The notes: a model not told the origin generated them from the letters alone. A DNA stretch of 64,000 bases from Thermospira aquatica (GCF_023525255.1 NZ_CP073355.1:1860001-1924000), one strand, 5' to 3'; shown: positions 1 to 8,745, numbered from the stretch's first letter. Numbers and translations are program-made.

Positions 1-1328
1 AAAGGAATGTCAATCTCCAGCGCGCGCTCATAGGAGAGATGGTGAAGCATCTCAAAACCCTCTCTGATATTGAAGATGTAAGCATCCAGATTTCTTTTCC
101 AAAAGAAACCTTATACACGGAAAATGATGTTCCTGTTACCGCTTCGGTCACAATTACCCCCTCCGCGTATTCCGATATTGCTGAGAATAAGGCAAAAGTG
201 AATGGTATTGTCCAACTTATTGCCAAGGGTATTCCTGGACTTAAACCTGAAAATATTGTTGTGGTAGACAACCGTGGAAATGTTCTTTCAGATCTTTTGG
301 TACCGAATGATCTCTCTGACAGTGTTCGTCTGGCCCGTGAGCAAATGAAGATTAAAGAAAGGGAGCGTGCTCTTCTTGTTTCTCGAGTTTTGAATGCTTT
401 GAAGCGTTCTATTCCCGAGGAGAGACTTCTTATCAACGCGGATATAGAGTTTGATTGGACCAAGATGAAAAAACAGGCTGAGAAGATTATCCCTATTGAG
501 GTGAGGCCAGACAATCCTGAGACCCCGTACGATGAATCCGAGGTGATGGTGAATGTTCCCATAAGTGAGAAAAAGACGACAGAGGATTTTCAAGGGCCTG
601 CCTATATTCCAGAAGGACCGGCAGGTGTGGAAAACAATGTTCCTCCCGGCCTCAAGGACAAGATTGACAGGTTTACCCATTACCAGAAAAACGAAAACAT
701 TGTCAACTATCAGAATAGTAAAGAGAATGTTCAGGAAGAAAAGGCTCCCTACGAGATTAAACGAATCTCTGTGGCTGTGGCTATTGATGGTGTCTGGAGA
801 ATTATCCGTAATGACACAGGAGATGAAGTAATCACCAACGGAGGTCGGATTGCTCGGGAATATATCGCGGTCAGTGATGAAGAAATTCGTAGTTATGAAG
901 CGTGGGTAAAGGCCGCCGTGGGTTATGATGCTCGACGACGAGATGAGGTTGTGGTACGACATATTCCTTTTGATCATACCAAGGAGTTTGAGGCCGAAGA
1001 CGCCAAGATTCGTAACAGAATTAGACTGCGCCGAACACTGATAGCTTCTATCATTATTTTGTTTGTATTGTTTATAGGAACGTTGATCTATCGTGCCATT
1101 GCAAGAGAACTCGAGCGACGTCGAAGACTCCGCGAGGAGGAGCTCGCACGGCAACAGCAGGCTATGCGTGAAGCAGCTCTGCGTGCCGCAGAAGAAGAGG
1201 CTGCTACGGTGGAGCTTTCTATTGAAGAAAAAGCCCGTATGGAACTCCTTGAGAATGCGATTAATGTGGCCCGTGAACGACCGGATGATGTGGCACGTCT
1301 GATTCGAACCTGGCTGGCAGAAGAATAA
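1..1328 (+). CDS. fliF: FliF, flagellar MS-ring protein (5' end outside window)
   Basis: C-terminal part of the membrane/supramembrane ring that anchors the flagellar basal body and carries the FliG rotor. The frame is open from the first bases of the window, and codons before the ATG at 39 (NLQRALIGE) match the family, so the gene starts upstream. Visible are the ring-building periplasmic part, a linker with the spirochaete signature PEGPAGVENN, one C-terminal membrane helix (about nt 1035-1100), a cytoplasmic coiled segment, and the FliG-binding tail ending VARERPDDVARLIRTWLAEE. It leads a fliF-fliG-fliH-fliI run; fliG begins 19 bases after the stop. Assignment is firm; only the N-terminus cannot be described. 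Confidence 0.96.
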   Translation, partial: RNVNLQRALIGEMVKHLKTLSDIEDVSIQISFPKETLYTENDVPVTASVTITPSAYSDIAENKAKVNGIVQLIAKGIPGLKPENIVVVDNRGNVLSDLLVPNDLSDSVRLAREQMKIKERERALLVSRVLNALKRSIPEERLLINADIEFDWTKMKKQAEKIIPIEVRPDNPETPYDESEVMVNVPISEKKTTEDFQGPAYIPEGPAGVENNVPPGLKDKIDRFTHYQKNENIVNYQNSKENVQEEKAPYEIKRISVAVAIDGVWRIIRNDTGDEVITNGGRIAREYIAVSDEEIRSYEAWVKAAVGYDARRRDEVVVRHIPFDHTKEFEAEDAKIRNRIRLRRTLIASIIILFVLFIGTLIYRAIARELERRRRLREEELARQQQAMREAALRAAEEEAATVELSIEEKARMELLENAINVARERPDDVARLIRTWLAEE

Positions 1329-1347
1329 GAGATGGTGGGAGGGGATT

Positions 1348-2439
1348 ATGGCAGTAGATAAGGCTCTCGCGAGCAAAAAAGACGAATGGAAAAAACAAGC
1401 CACAGCGGGAAAAGTAACTGCAGGGAAGCGAGATAAAAAGAAACCCTTAACAGGGAGAGAAAAAGCCGCCATCTTTCTTGTTTCCATTGGTCCGGAGGTC
1501 TCAGCAGAAATTTTTAAGCACCTCAAGGAAGACGAAGTTGAAGAACTTACCTTTGAGATAGCGCGTATCGACAAAGTTGATCCCGAGGATAGAGATGCCG
1601 TCCTGATGGAGTTTCAAGAGCTGATGATGGCTCAAGATTTTATCATCAATGGTGGTGTGGACTATGCACGAGAGGTTTTGGAGAGGGCTCTTGGAACGCA
1701 AAAGGCTGTCGATATTATCAACCGTCTCACCTCATCTCTCCAGACCAAGCCATTTGACTTTGTGAGAAGGGCTGATCCAGCACACCTCATCAACTTTATT
1801 CAGAACGAGCACCCCCAAACGATAGCCTTGATTCTTTCTTATCTTGATGCTCAAAAGGCAGCAAGCATCTTGAGTGCCCTTCCCCATGAGATCCAGGCCG
1901 ATGTGGCAAAGCGTATTGCTACGATGGACCGTACTTCACCGGAAATCTTACGAGAAGTTGAGCGAGTGCTGGAAAGGCGCCTTTCAACGCTTGCCAGCGA
2001 AGACTTTACCCAGGCTGGTGGTATTGATGCAGTAGTAGCTATTCTCAACAGTTCTGATAGAACCACTGAACGTAATATTATCGAGGCTCTAGAAGAAGAC
2101 GATCCCGATCTTGCGGAAGAAATTAAGAAGAAAATGTTTGTGTTTGAAGATATTGTTACCCTCGATGATCGTTCTATCCAGAAGGTATTGCGCCATGTAG
2201 AAAACAACGATCTTGCCAAGGCATTAAAGGCTGTAGATGCTGAAGTTCAAGACAAAGTATTCCGAAATATGTCTAAAAGAGCTGCACAAATGCTCAAAGA
2301 GGATATGGAATACATGGGACCAATACGTCTGAAAGATGTAGAGGAAGCCCAGCAGAAAATTGTTAACATTATTCGCAAACTCGAAGAGCAAGGAGAAATT
2401 GTGCTGTCGAGGAATGCCGAGGATGAGATTATTGTATAA
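1348..2439 (+). CDS. fliG: FliG, flagellar motor switch protein
   Basis: Rotor component that couples stator ion flow to rotation and binds FliF and FliM. The 363 residues contain the N-terminal FliF-binding domain (TGREKAAIFLVSIGPEVSAE), the middle-domain EHPQ motif (NEHPQTIALILSYL) and the C-terminal torque helix (DDRSIQKVLRHVENNDLAKA) with its alternating charges. The first 35 residues are a lysine-rich extension before the conserved domain. The start is preceded by a GGGAGGGG-type ribosome site. Spirochaetes often encode two FliG proteins; this one, beside fliF, is the likely canonical motor copy (inference). Confidence 0.97.
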   Translation: MAVDKALASKKDEWKKQATAGKVTAGKRDKKKPLTGREKAAIFLVSIGPEVSAEIFKHLKEDEVEELTFEIARIDKVDPEDRDAVLMEFQELMMAQDFIINGGVDYAREVLERALGTQKAVDIINRLTSSLQTKPFDFVRRADPAHLINFIQNEHPQTIALILSYLDAQKAASILSALPHEIQADVAKRIATMDRTSPEILREVERVLERRLSTLASEDFTQAGGIDAVVAILNSSDRTTERNIIEALEEDDPDLAEEIKKKMFVFEDIVTLDDRSIQKVLRHVENNDLAKALKAVDAEVQDKVFRNMSKRAAQMLKEDMEYMGPIRLKDVEEAQQKIVNIIRKLEEQGEIVLSRNAEDEIIV

Positions 2440-2451
2440 AGAGGAAAATAT

Positions 2452-3462
2452 ATGAAAGACACTTCGCTCGAGTACCGTCTCCGTATACTTCGCGAAGGGC
2501 AGTACCACATAGAGTCGAATCGTTATATTCTTGAGGCTCCACGTGTTTTTAAGAAGACGAGAGAACAAGAGATCGATGAGTCTCTCCAGCGTATTGAAAG
2601 CCTCAAAGAGGAAATCCGTTCTCTCGAGAACGAGATCAATGCTAAGATCGAGAAAAGTGAACGCATAGCAGAAGAGATTGTGGAAAAGGCAGAACTTGAA
2701 GCTGAACGTATCGTGAAAGAGGCAGAAAAAGCCGCTTTTGATCGGATTCAAAAATCTCTTGAGGATCAGCAACGTCTTATTGATGAGAAACGCAGAGAGG
2801 CTGAGGATATCTTGAATCAAGCGAGAGAGGAGGCGGAAAAAATTCGTGCTCAAGCACAAGAGGAGGCTCTCCGTATTCAAGCAGAGGCTCAGAAAGAGGG
2901 ATTTCGCCAGGGACATGAACAGGGTTTTGCTGAAGGAAAAGAAGAAATCAGAACAATGGTAGAACGTTTGAAGCAGGTAATTTATGCTACTATTCAAGAG
3001 CGAGAAAAGATTCTTGTCCATAGTGAACAGCAGATTCTTAATCTTATTCTTACAATGGTGAAAAAAGTGGTGAAAAAACTTACCGTTGAGGAACAGAATG
3101 TTGTACTCAATAATGCAAAGGAAGCTCTCGCTCTTGTCCGTGGTGCTATGAGAGTTTATATTCACGTCAATCCCGAAGATTACAATTTTACTCTTCAGCA
3201 TAAAGAAGAGCTTATCCGTATGATTGAAGGTATGCCTGAGGTGAAGTTTTTTGAAAATCCCGCAGTTGATCGTGGTGGGGTACTTATTGAGACGGATATC
3301 GGAGAGGTTGATGCTACGATTGCTACTCAGCTGGAGGAACTCGAAAACAAGATACAGTTCTATGTGCCAGCACGTGTGAAGAGTAAGGGGGTAGATGAGG
3401 TTGTTCGTACTGAATCACAAGAATCCCAAATCAAAGAAGAAAAAGAGATTGTCCTCCAATGA
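2452..3462 (+). CDS. fliH: FliH, flagellar export ATPase regulator
   Basis: Stator-like negative regulator of the FliI ATPase in the flagellar type III export apparatus. The 336 residues comprise a short N-terminal region, a very long Glu/Lys/Arg/Ala-rich coiled coil (about residues 40-160, many EEAEKIRAQA-like heptads), a glycine-spaced segment (EGFRQGHEQGFAEGKEE) like the GxxxG stretch of FliH, and a C-terminal V/F-ATPase subunit E-like domain (VHVNPEDY-type region, DRGGVLIETDIGEVDATI). GAGGAAA precedes the ATG. The stop overlaps the fliI start, so the two are translationally coupled. Confidence 0.93.
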   Translation: MKDTSLEYRLRILREGQYHIESNRYILEAPRVFKKTREQEIDESLQRIESLKEEIRSLENEINAKIEKSERIAEEIVEKAELEAERIVKEAEKAAFDRIQKSLEDQQRLIDEKRREAEDILNQAREEAEKIRAQAQEEALRIQAEAQKEGFRQGHEQGFAEGKEEIRTMVERLKQVIYATIQEREKILVHSEQQILNLILTMVKKVVKKLTVEEQNVVLNNAKEALALVRGAMRVYIHVNPEDYNFTLQHKEELIRMIEGMPEVKFFENPAVDRGGVLIETDIGEVDATIATQLEELENKIQFYVPARVKSKGVDEVVRTESQESQIKEEKEIVLQ

Positions 3463-4871
3463 AAGCGGTGTATTCTTCTCCTTCTTTGCCAGAAGCTTTT
3501 CTTGATGAGGAGATTCTTCCAAATCGAGAGGATGTCTATTTTAAGTATGAGCAGGCAGTTGAACGCGTAGTTCCTGTCAAAACGATTGGACGTGTAACCA
3601 ATGTGGTTGGATTAACCATTGAAGCTACAGGACCTTTTGGGGCTATTGGAGATGTGTGCTGGGTAGAGACAGAGCAGGGACAAAAGGTGATGGCTGAGAT
3701 TGCGGGTTTTCGGGACAAAAAGACTATAATCATGCCTCTGGGGGAACTAAGAGGTATTTCGCCTGGAATGAGGGTTGTAAATACCCGTCGAAAACTTGAG
3801 GTTCCTGTGGGAAATGAGGTTCTGGGAAGAATCTTGGGAGGGGATGGAGAACCGATTGACGGCAAAGGTCAGATTCAGGTTCCACTCATGTATCCTGTTG
3901 ATCGGCAACCCCCAAGTGCGTATCAAAGAAAAAGAATTACCGAGGTAATGGTAACAGGAATTCGGGCGATTGATGGGCTTTTAACCGTGGGCAAAGGACA
4001 GCGTGTGGGTATTTTTTCAGGGAGTGGTGTAGGTAAGTCGACCCTCCTTGGTATGATTGCCCGTAATACCCTTGCTGATGTGAATGTGATTGCTCTCATT
4101 GGAGAACGAGGCCGTGAGGTGAGGGAGTTTATTGAGAGGGATCTTGGTGAAGAGGGACTCAAACGCTCGGTTGTGGTTGTGGTTACTTCTGATGAACCTC
4201 CCATGCGCCGTATACGTGGTGCCTATGTTGCAACAGCTATAGCGGAGTATTTCCGTGACCAGGGTTTTGATGTGATGTTCATGATGGATTCAGCGACTCG
4301 TTTTGCTATGGCTCAGAGAGAGGTTGGGCTTGCAGTGGGAGAGGTGCCGGCGACGAAGGGATATACTCCCAGTGTTTTTTCTCTCCTGCCACGTTTAATG
4401 GAGCGGACGGGAACATCAGACAAAGGAAGCATTACAGCGTTTTATACCGTGCTTGTTGAAGGTGATGATGTCAATGAACCTATATCGGATACGGTAAGGG
4501 GTATTCTCGATGGTCATATTGTGCTTTCTCGTCAGCTTGCTCAAAAGAATCATTATCCTGCTATTGATGTTTTGGCAAGCGTGAGTCGTTTGATGGTGGA
4601 CGTTGCCTCAGAAGAACACAAGCTTCTGGCAGCGAAGGTAAAAGAGCTTCTTGCAACTTATCGAGAGGCAGAGGATCTCATCAGGATTGGGGCTTATGTG
4701 CGCGGCAGTGATCCAAAAATTGATGAGGCTTTACTCAGGATTTCCGCTATTGAAGCCTTTGTGAAACAGGGGATTTTTGAGAAGGTGTCTTTTGATGAGA
4801 CTATGTTCCAGCTTCAGCGTATCTTAGTGGAGGGGAGAAAAGTACGAACTCCGGGGATGCCTCGACCATAA
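3459..4871 (+). CDS. fliI: FliI, flagellum-specific export ATPase
   Basis: Hexameric ATPase that energises flagellar protein export at the base of the hook-basal body. It has 470 residues with Walker A at about residues 187-195 (GSGVGKST), Walker B (FDVMFMMDSATR), and the F1-beta-like C-terminal segment PATKGYTPSVFSLLPRLMERTG. The ATG lies inside the end of fliH (ATGA overlap). No fliJ follows: 15 bases downstream the opposite strand begins another gene, so the flagellar operon appears to end here. Confidence 0.97.
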   Translation: MKAVYSSPSLPEAFLDEEILPNREDVYFKYEQAVERVVPVKTIGRVTNVVGLTIEATGPFGAIGDVCWVETEQGQKVMAEIAGFRDKKTIIMPLGELRGISPGMRVVNTRRKLEVPVGNEVLGRILGGDGEPIDGKGQIQVPLMYPVDRQPPSAYQRKRITEVMVTGIRAIDGLLTVGKGQRVGIFSGSGVGKSTLLGMIARNTLADVNVIALIGERGREVREFIERDLGEEGLKRSVVVVVTSDEPPMRRIRGAYVATAIAEYFRDQGFDVMFMMDSATRFAMAQREVGLAVGEVPATKGYTPSVFSLLPRLMERTGTSDKGSITAFYTVLVEGDDVNEPISDTVRGILDGHIVLSRQLAQKNHYPAIDVLASVSRLMVDVASEEHKLLAAKVKELLATYREAEDLIRIGAYVRGSDPKIDEALLRISAIEAFVKQGIFEKVSFDETMFQLQRILVEGRKVRTPGMPRP

Positions 4872-4886
4872 CTTTTTTGTTGTCTA

Positions 4887-5183
4887 TTATCCTGAGGCTA
4901 CTTTGATAAGAAATCCTATATAACTGAGAAGAAGAATACTTCCTGTAATGATCAAGAAGAGCTTTATATGTTTTTGTTGTTGTTTCTTGAGCTGTTCGCT
5001 TGGATAGATTTTTTGTTTTTCTTTTTTTCGGGAGAGAATCCACCAGAAAACTGTGGCAACTACGGTAATGATGACAACGATGCTGTATAAGAAAGGAAAT
5101 TTTGTAGCGAGAAACCAAAAGACAATAATCACAAGAGTTTCAAGAATGATAGTCATAAGAAAGAGCAAAAGGCGCTGGATCAT
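4887..5183 (-). CDS. Small two- to three-helix membrane protein, unknown function
   Basis: 98 residues starting MIQRLLLFLMTIILETLVIIVF. There are two hydrophobic hairpin segments near the N-terminus (about residues 3-45), a basic cytoplasmic-type loop (SRKKEKQKIYPSEQLKKQQQKH), and one C-terminal membrane helix (IKLFLIITGSILLLSYIGFLI). I do not recognise the family. The start at 5183 is chosen because GGAGG sits just upstream and the ATG overlaps the stop of the preceding CinA-like gene by four bases; a longer frame to 5336 would run through that gene. Co-transcription with the CinA-like gene is likely. Confidence 0.7.
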   Translation of the reverse strand: MIQRLLLFLMTIILETLVIIVFWFLATKFPFLYSIVVIITVVATVFWWILSRKKEKQKIYPSEQLKKQQQKHIKLFLIITGSILLLSYIGFLIKVASG

Positions 5184-5734
5184 AGTGTTTCCTCCGTATA
5201 TTTTCGTGAAAGTGTGTTTTGAATGTTTTTTTGGGGGATGATAGAAGACGCATCGGTAAGGAGAGAGAGGAGTGCCTTTCCAGCAAACCCAACACTTTGA
5301 GTTCTTATCTGTTTTCGGTTTCCTGAAAAAAGGCATTGATAAATGGTGTAGTTTGCTTTTGTGCCTACCCCGATATATACTGTACCAACAGGTTTGTCAG
5401 CACTTCCGCCTCCTGGACCGGCAATACCTGTAATGGCTATGGCGTAAGAAGGGGAAAACAGGGTAAACACACCCTGGAGCATGGCTTCACAGGTTTCAAA
5501 ACTGACCGCTCCATACCTGGCAATGGTTGTAGCCGGGACAGAGAGGAGTTTTGTTTTGATGTCATTGGCGTAAGCAATGATTCCCCCGAGAAAGACTCGA
5601 GAGCTTCCCGGGATATCGGTGATGACTTTGCCTACCCAGCCGCCGGTACACGATTCCGCAGATGCGATGGTTTTTTCTTGTGTGGTGCACAGGTGAACGA
5701 TATTTTTCCAGAGGTTTTTCTCTCCGTTACCCAT
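5180..5734 (-). CDS. pncC: CinA C-terminal-domain protein, nicotinamide-nucleotide amidohydrolase (PncC type)
   Basis: 184-residue stand-alone version of the CinA C-terminal domain, which deamidates nicotinamide mononucleotide to nicotinic acid mononucleotide in NAD recycling. Family motifs: SAESCTGGWVGKVITDIPGSSRVFLGG near the N-terminus (residues 25-51; catalytic Ser/Thr region), YGAVSFETCEAM, and AITGIAGPGGGSADKPVGTVYIG (about 98-120). The N-terminal COG1058 domain of full-length CinA is absent, as in E. coli PncC. It lies on the minus strand between the flagellar and mre operons and overlaps the following small membrane protein by four bases. Confidence 0.9.
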   Translation of the reverse strand: MGNGEKNLWKNIVHLCTTQEKTIASAESCTGGWVGKVITDIPGSSRVFLGGIIAYANDIKTKLLSVPATTIARYGAVSFETCEAMLQGVFTLFSPSYAIAITGIAGPGGGSADKPVGTVYIGVGTKANYTIYQCLFSGNRKQIRTQSVGFAGKALLSLLTDASSIIPQKNIQNTLSRKYTEETL

Positions 5735-5812
5735 GGTGATACCTTTTATTTTTGTTATAGTTTATGGGAAGAGAAAGAAAAAATCAACTTGAGAGTATAA
5801 AGAGAAAAATAA

Positions 5813-5841
5813 TTGCATATTTTTTCTTTTTTCCTTACAAT
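5813..5841 (+). promoter_or_regulatory. Promoter of mreBCD
   Basis: TTGCAT at 5813-5818, 17-bp spacer, TACAAT at 5836-5841. The mreB ATG follows at 5882 after a TAAGGAG ribosome site. Confidence 0.7.
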
Positions 5842-5881
5842 AACCCATCAGAAAGTGAAGTCTGACGTAAGGAGCAGAAAT

Positions 5882-6910
5882 ATGAATCTAGTGAAAGCTA
5901 TTGCAGATGCCTTTGTGAATGATATCGCGATTGACCTTGGAACAGCAAATACGTTGATCTATGTAAAAGGTAAGGGGGTTGTGATTAATGAGCCTTCTGT
6001 TGTGGCTGTTCAGACCGGAACAGGCTTGGTTCGTGCCGTAGGTAATGAAGCAAAAAATATGCTCGGAAAAACCCCCGGTGATATTATTGTGATCCGTCCT
6101 ATGCGAGAAGGGGTGATTGCTGATTTTGATGTTGTTGGAAAGATGCTTAAATATTTTATCAACAAGGCTCAGGTAACACGAAAACTTGTTCATCCCCGCG
6201 TAGTTATTAGTGTTCCTTCAGGTGTGACGGAGGTAGAGAGGCGTGCTGTGCGAGAGTCTGCTCTTCAGGCTGGTGCAGCCAAGGTTCATCTTGTGGAGGC
6301 TCCCCGTGCAGCGGCTCTGGGGGCAAATATTCCTATTGAGGAACCTGCGGGACATATGGTGATTGATATTGGGGGTGGAACCACAGAGATCGCTGTCCTT
6401 TCTCTGGGTGGGATTGTGGTGAGTAACTCGATTCGTGTTGGTGGAGACAAGTTTGATGAGGCGATCATGGCCCATCTCAAGAAGTATCACAACCTCATCA
6501 TCGGTGAAAAGACCGCAGAAGATATCAAAATCAAAATAGGAAGCGCCTATCCCCTCAAAAATGTTGAATCAATGGAAATCAAGGGACGGGATGCAGTGAG
6601 TGGTCTGCCTCGAATCTTGAAGATTGATAGTGTTGAGGTACGAGAAGCTCTTCAGGACATGGTAAACAAGATTCTCGAGACGGTACGTCAAACCCTTGAC
6701 CAGACGCCTCCGGAACTGGCTTCGGATATTCTTGAAAGGGGTATTGTGATGGCTGGTGGTGGATCGCTTCTCCGTGGACTTCCAAAGTTTATAGCGAAAA
6801 ATACCGGCGTGCCTGTGTTTTTGGCCGATGATCCCCTTGTGTGTGATGTGATTGGTGCAGGAAAGTTTCTTGAGAATATCAAGAAATACGAAACCCAGTT
6901 TAATTTGTAA
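5882..6910 (+). CDS. mreB: MreB, actin-like rod-shape protein
   Basis: Actin-fold ATPase that organises lateral wall synthesis. 342 residues, the usual length. Phosphate-1 loop [15 protein letters not shown] near the N-terminus, phosphate-2 loop [16 protein letters not shown], adenosine motif [16 protein letters not shown] longer frame reaches 5813, but TAAGGAG before the ATG at 5882 and the promoter overlapping the longer frame fix the start as [11 protein letters not shown]. First gene of mreBCD. Confidence 0.97.
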   Translation: MNLVKAIADAFVNDIAIDLGTANTLIYVKGKGVVINEPSVVAVQTGTGLVRAVGNEAKNMLGKTPGDIIVIRPMREGVIADFDVVGKMLKYFINKAQVTRKLVHPRVVISVPSGVTEVERRAVRESALQAGAAKVHLVEAPRAAALGANIPIEEPAGHMVIDIGGGTTEIAVLSLGGIVVSNSIRVGGDKFDEAIMAHLKKYHNLIIGEKTAEDIKIKIGSAYPLKNVESMEIKGRDAVSGLPRILKIDSVEVREALQDMVNKILETVRQTLDQTPPELASDILERGIVMAGGGSLLRGLPKFIAKNTGVPVFLADDPLVCDVIGAGKFLENIKKYETQFNL

Positions 6911-6925
6911 TCAGGGTTATCACGC

Positions 6926-7789
6926 ATGCCGGTTCTTACCTTTACCCGACGACGAACCTTTCTTACCATGTTGTTATTGTGTTCTTTTTCGGTGGGGCTT
7001 ATGGTACGGGACGTTAAACTTCCCCAGATTACGGTTCGTTCGGTTTTTCTTTTTCTTTTGTATCCTTTTCAGTGGACATGGTCAAACATGACGTGGCTTG
7101 TTGGTGAGTCAGTAAAGCGTGTTGTGACTCTGGGTGAAACCCAGAAAAATTTGAGTGAAGCGGAAGACAAGATTCAGCAGCTTCAGACACAACTTCTTCT
7201 CTTTAGTCAGCTTCAAAAAGAAAATGAGGAACTTCGTCAGATCCTTGATGTTAAGAAGCGAATCCAGTATGATGCGCTCTCTACCCGTATAGTGAATAAA
7301 AACCTTGATATTACTTCTTCGAGATTTTTGATAGATCGGGGTATTCGGGATGGTGTTAAGAGGAACCATGCTGTGATTGGGTATACCCCTGAGTACGGTT
7401 TTTACATCATTGGGAAGATTGTGGAGGTGAATGTTTTTACCTCTGTTGTAGAGGTTCTCTACTCAGAAAATTTCTTTATTGGAGGGGCACTCCCCAATGG
7501 GTCACTTGGTGTTTTGAATGGTCAGGGGGGATGGCACCAATACTGTGTCATGTCGTATGTTCCTACAGAGGCACTTGTCGAAGTGGGAGATGTCATCACT
7601 ACCTCTGGTGAAAGTGATATTTTTCCTGCCGGTTTTCGTATTGGTTTTGTGGTTGGTATGACAAGTTCTCTGCGGCAGGAGTTTTTTAAAAGACTCTATG
7701 TAAAGCCGTATTTTCATCCTATGCAAGTTCAGTTCCTCTTTGTGCTTAGGTGGTCCCTGGTGGCTGAGGAGGAGGGTGATCATGAGTAG
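6926..7789 (+). CDS. mreC: MreC, rod-shape-determining protein
   Basis: Periplasmic scaffold linking MreB/MreD to penicillin-binding proteins. 287 residues: a cytoplasmic Arg-rich start, one N-terminal membrane helix (TMLLLCSFSVGLMV), a coiled coil (LSEAEDKIQQLQTQLLLFSQLQKENEELRQIL, about residues 73-105), and the beta-barrel region with RFLIDRGIRDGVKRNHAVIG and DVITTSGESDIFPAGFRIGFV. Fifteen bases separate it from mreB; its end overlaps the mreD start by eight bases. Confidence 0.95.
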   Translation: MPVLTFTRRRTFLTMLLLCSFSVGLMVRDVKLPQITVRSVFLFLLYPFQWTWSNMTWLVGESVKRVVTLGETQKNLSEAEDKIQQLQTQLLLFSQLQKENEELRQILDVKKRIQYDALSTRIVNKNLDITSSRFLIDRGIRDGVKRNHAVIGYTPEYGFYIIGKIVEVNVFTSVVEVLYSENFFIGGALPNGSLGVLNGQGGWHQYCVMSYVPTEALVEVGDVITTSGESDIFPAGFRIGFVVGMTSSLRQEFFKRLYVKPYFHPMQVQFLFVLRWSLVAEEEGDHE

Positions 7790-8273
7790 ATCATGGGTGA
7801 AGTGGGTGTGGTTTGGGGTGTTTCTCTTTGTTATTGTTTCTCTCCAGGCGAGTCATATCTTTCAAATTTATCAAGTTCTGCCTGATATGCTTCTTATTAT
7901 TTTTGCCCTTTTTGCGGTTTTCCAGAGTCGGTTTGTTGCAGAGATTATGGGATTTCTCCTTGGACTTGTGGTGGATACACTTACAGGTGGTTGGTTTGGT
8001 TTTCATGCCTTTTTGTATACCTTTATTGCCTGGTTTGTTGGGGTGTATCAAAAGTGGTTTTTTGTGGATACCCTTCGAGGTTTTCTCTTTTTTGTTTTGT
8101 GGATTACAGGACTGAAATACTTGATTTTTTTCCTTTTTTCCCTTATAATAAAAGGACAATGGTTGGTGAGTAGTGGCTATTTCCTTGTCTTCTTCGGGGA
8201 ATGGCTCTACAACTCACTCTGGGCAGTGCTTTTTTTCCTGACCTTGCCCTTATTGTTTTTCAAAGAAGAGTAG
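7782..8273 (+). CDS. mreD: MreD, rod-shape-determining membrane protein
   Basis: 163-residue integral membrane protein, nearly all hydrophobic, with about five helices. LPDMLLIIFALFAVFQSRFVAEIMGFLLGLVVDTLTGGWFGFHAFLYTFIAW carries the MreD pattern of an Asp-containing helix and a conserved glycine-rich GGWFG turn. The start at 7782 sits inside the last codons of mreC behind GAGGAGGG; an upstream in-frame ATG at 7740 lies deep in mreC and is not favoured. Its stop is two bases before a tRNA gene. Confidence 0.9.
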   Translation: MSRSWVKWVWFGVFLFVIVSLQASHIFQIYQVLPDMLLIIFALFAVFQSRFVAEIMGFLLGLVVDTLTGGWFGFHAFLYTFIAWFVGVYQKWFFVDTLRGFLFFVLWITGLKYLIFFLFSLIIKGQWLVSSGYFLVFFGEWLYNSLWAVLFFLTLPLLFFKEE

Positions 8274-8275
8274 AT

Positions 8276-8349
8276 GCGCCCATAGCTCAGATGGATAGAG
8301 CGTCAGATTGCGGATCTGAAGGCCAGAGGTTCGACTCCTCTTGGGCGCG
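8276..8349 (+). tRNA. tRNA-Arg, anticodon GCG
   Basis: 74 nt. Acceptor GCGCCCA pairs with TGGGCGC (8342-8348), discriminator G at 8349. D-stem GCTC/GAGC, anticodon stem TCAGA/TCTGA with loop TTGCGGA (anticodon GCG), T-arm AGAGG/CCTCT with TTCGACT. A20-type D-loop and C35 fit arginine identity. No CCA is encoded. It begins two bases after the mreD stop, so it is probably processed from an mreBCD transcript. Confidence 0.95.
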
Positions 8350-8360
8350 TTTTCTTTTTT

Positions 8361-8449
8361 GGAGAGGTGCCAGAGTGGTCGATTGGGTCTGACTCGAAAT
8401 CAGATGTACGCTTTTTAGCGTACCGTGGGTTCGAATCCCACCCTCTCCG
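8361..8449 (+). tRNA. tRNA-Ser, anticodon CGA
   Basis: 89 nt class II tRNA. Acceptor GGAGAGG/CCTCTCC, discriminator G, anticodon stem TCTGA/TCAGA with loop CTCGAAA (anticodon CGA, reads UCG), and a long variable arm with stem GTACGC/GCGTAC. T-arm GTGGG/CCCAC. Eleven bases after tRNA-Arg and in the same direction. Confidence 0.96.
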
Positions 8450-8648
8450 TTCTTTTTTCGTTTTTCCTTTTTTTAATCCTCTTTCAAAAATTTGACGAAA
8501 TCCTCTTTCAAAAATTTGACGACTTGTTTGCTTTTGAAATTTTCTTTCAAAGAAAGATATTTTTCTCGCTCATCAATCGGTGAAGAATTTTTGTTTTTTT
8601 ATGCTATTGATAGTCTTGGGCGATTTTTTAGCAGAAAATTTTTCTCGT
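8450..8648. other. AT-rich spacer between tRNA-Ser and the Fur-type gene
   Basis: Part of a 348-base gap without a convincing gene. It starts with T-runs after tRNA-Ser (no clear hairpin), then a 24-bp tandem repeat at 8475-8522, then AT-rich sequence. A 96-codon open frame across it is Phe/Ile/Lys-rich, has no ribosome site, and looks like chance. Confidence 0.6.
8475..8522. repeat. 24-bp perfect tandem direct repeat, two units
   Basis: Units 8475-8498 and 8499-8522 are identical and directly abutting. Each contains CTTTCAAAAATTTGACGA, including an AAATTT core. A third, partial echo (TTTTCTTTCAAAG) follows near 8540. No gene assignment; it lies upstream of the oxygen-stress operon. Confidence 0.9.
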
Positions 8649-8745
8649 GTTATAATTACAACTTGTCTGTGAATTTTTTCAAGCTATTTTACTTGACAAA
8701 AAAAATAATAATCTCTATAATAATTAGTATAATAATTTTAAAAGA
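8649..8745 (+). promoter_or_regulatory. Promoter and candidate operators of the Fur-type/oxygen-stress operon
   Basis: TTGACA at 8693-8698, 17-bp spacer, TATAAT at 8716-8721. Two Fur/PerR-like AT-rich patterns flank it: an imperfect inverted repeat GTTATAATTACAAC at 8649-8662 (12 of 14 symmetric), and a direct repeat of TATAATAATT at 8716 and 8728 overlapping the -10 box. Autoregulation by the downstream Fur-type protein is an inference. Confidence 0.6.

Noticed and set aside
288-1574. 428-codon open frame on the minus strand across fliF
   Set aside because: Fully antisense to well-conserved fliF and into fliG; Ser/Phe/Leu-rich composition and no ribosome site. A shadow of the real gene.
2224-3201. 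325-codon open frame antisense to fliH
   Set aside because: Produced by the Glu/Lys-rich coiled coil read backwards (Leu/Phe/Ser-rich). No family features.
5336-5800. 154-codon plus-strand frame opposite the CinA-like gene
   Set aside because: The minus strand has clear CinA motifs; this frame has none.
8276-8349. Reading the mreD-tRNA junction as an integration (att) site
   Set aside because: No duplicated tRNA 3' end, integrase or foreign block follows; the region simply continues with a second tRNA and host genes.
8475-8522. A CRISPR array
   Set aside because: Only two directly abutting repeats with no spacers and no cas genes anywhere in the window.
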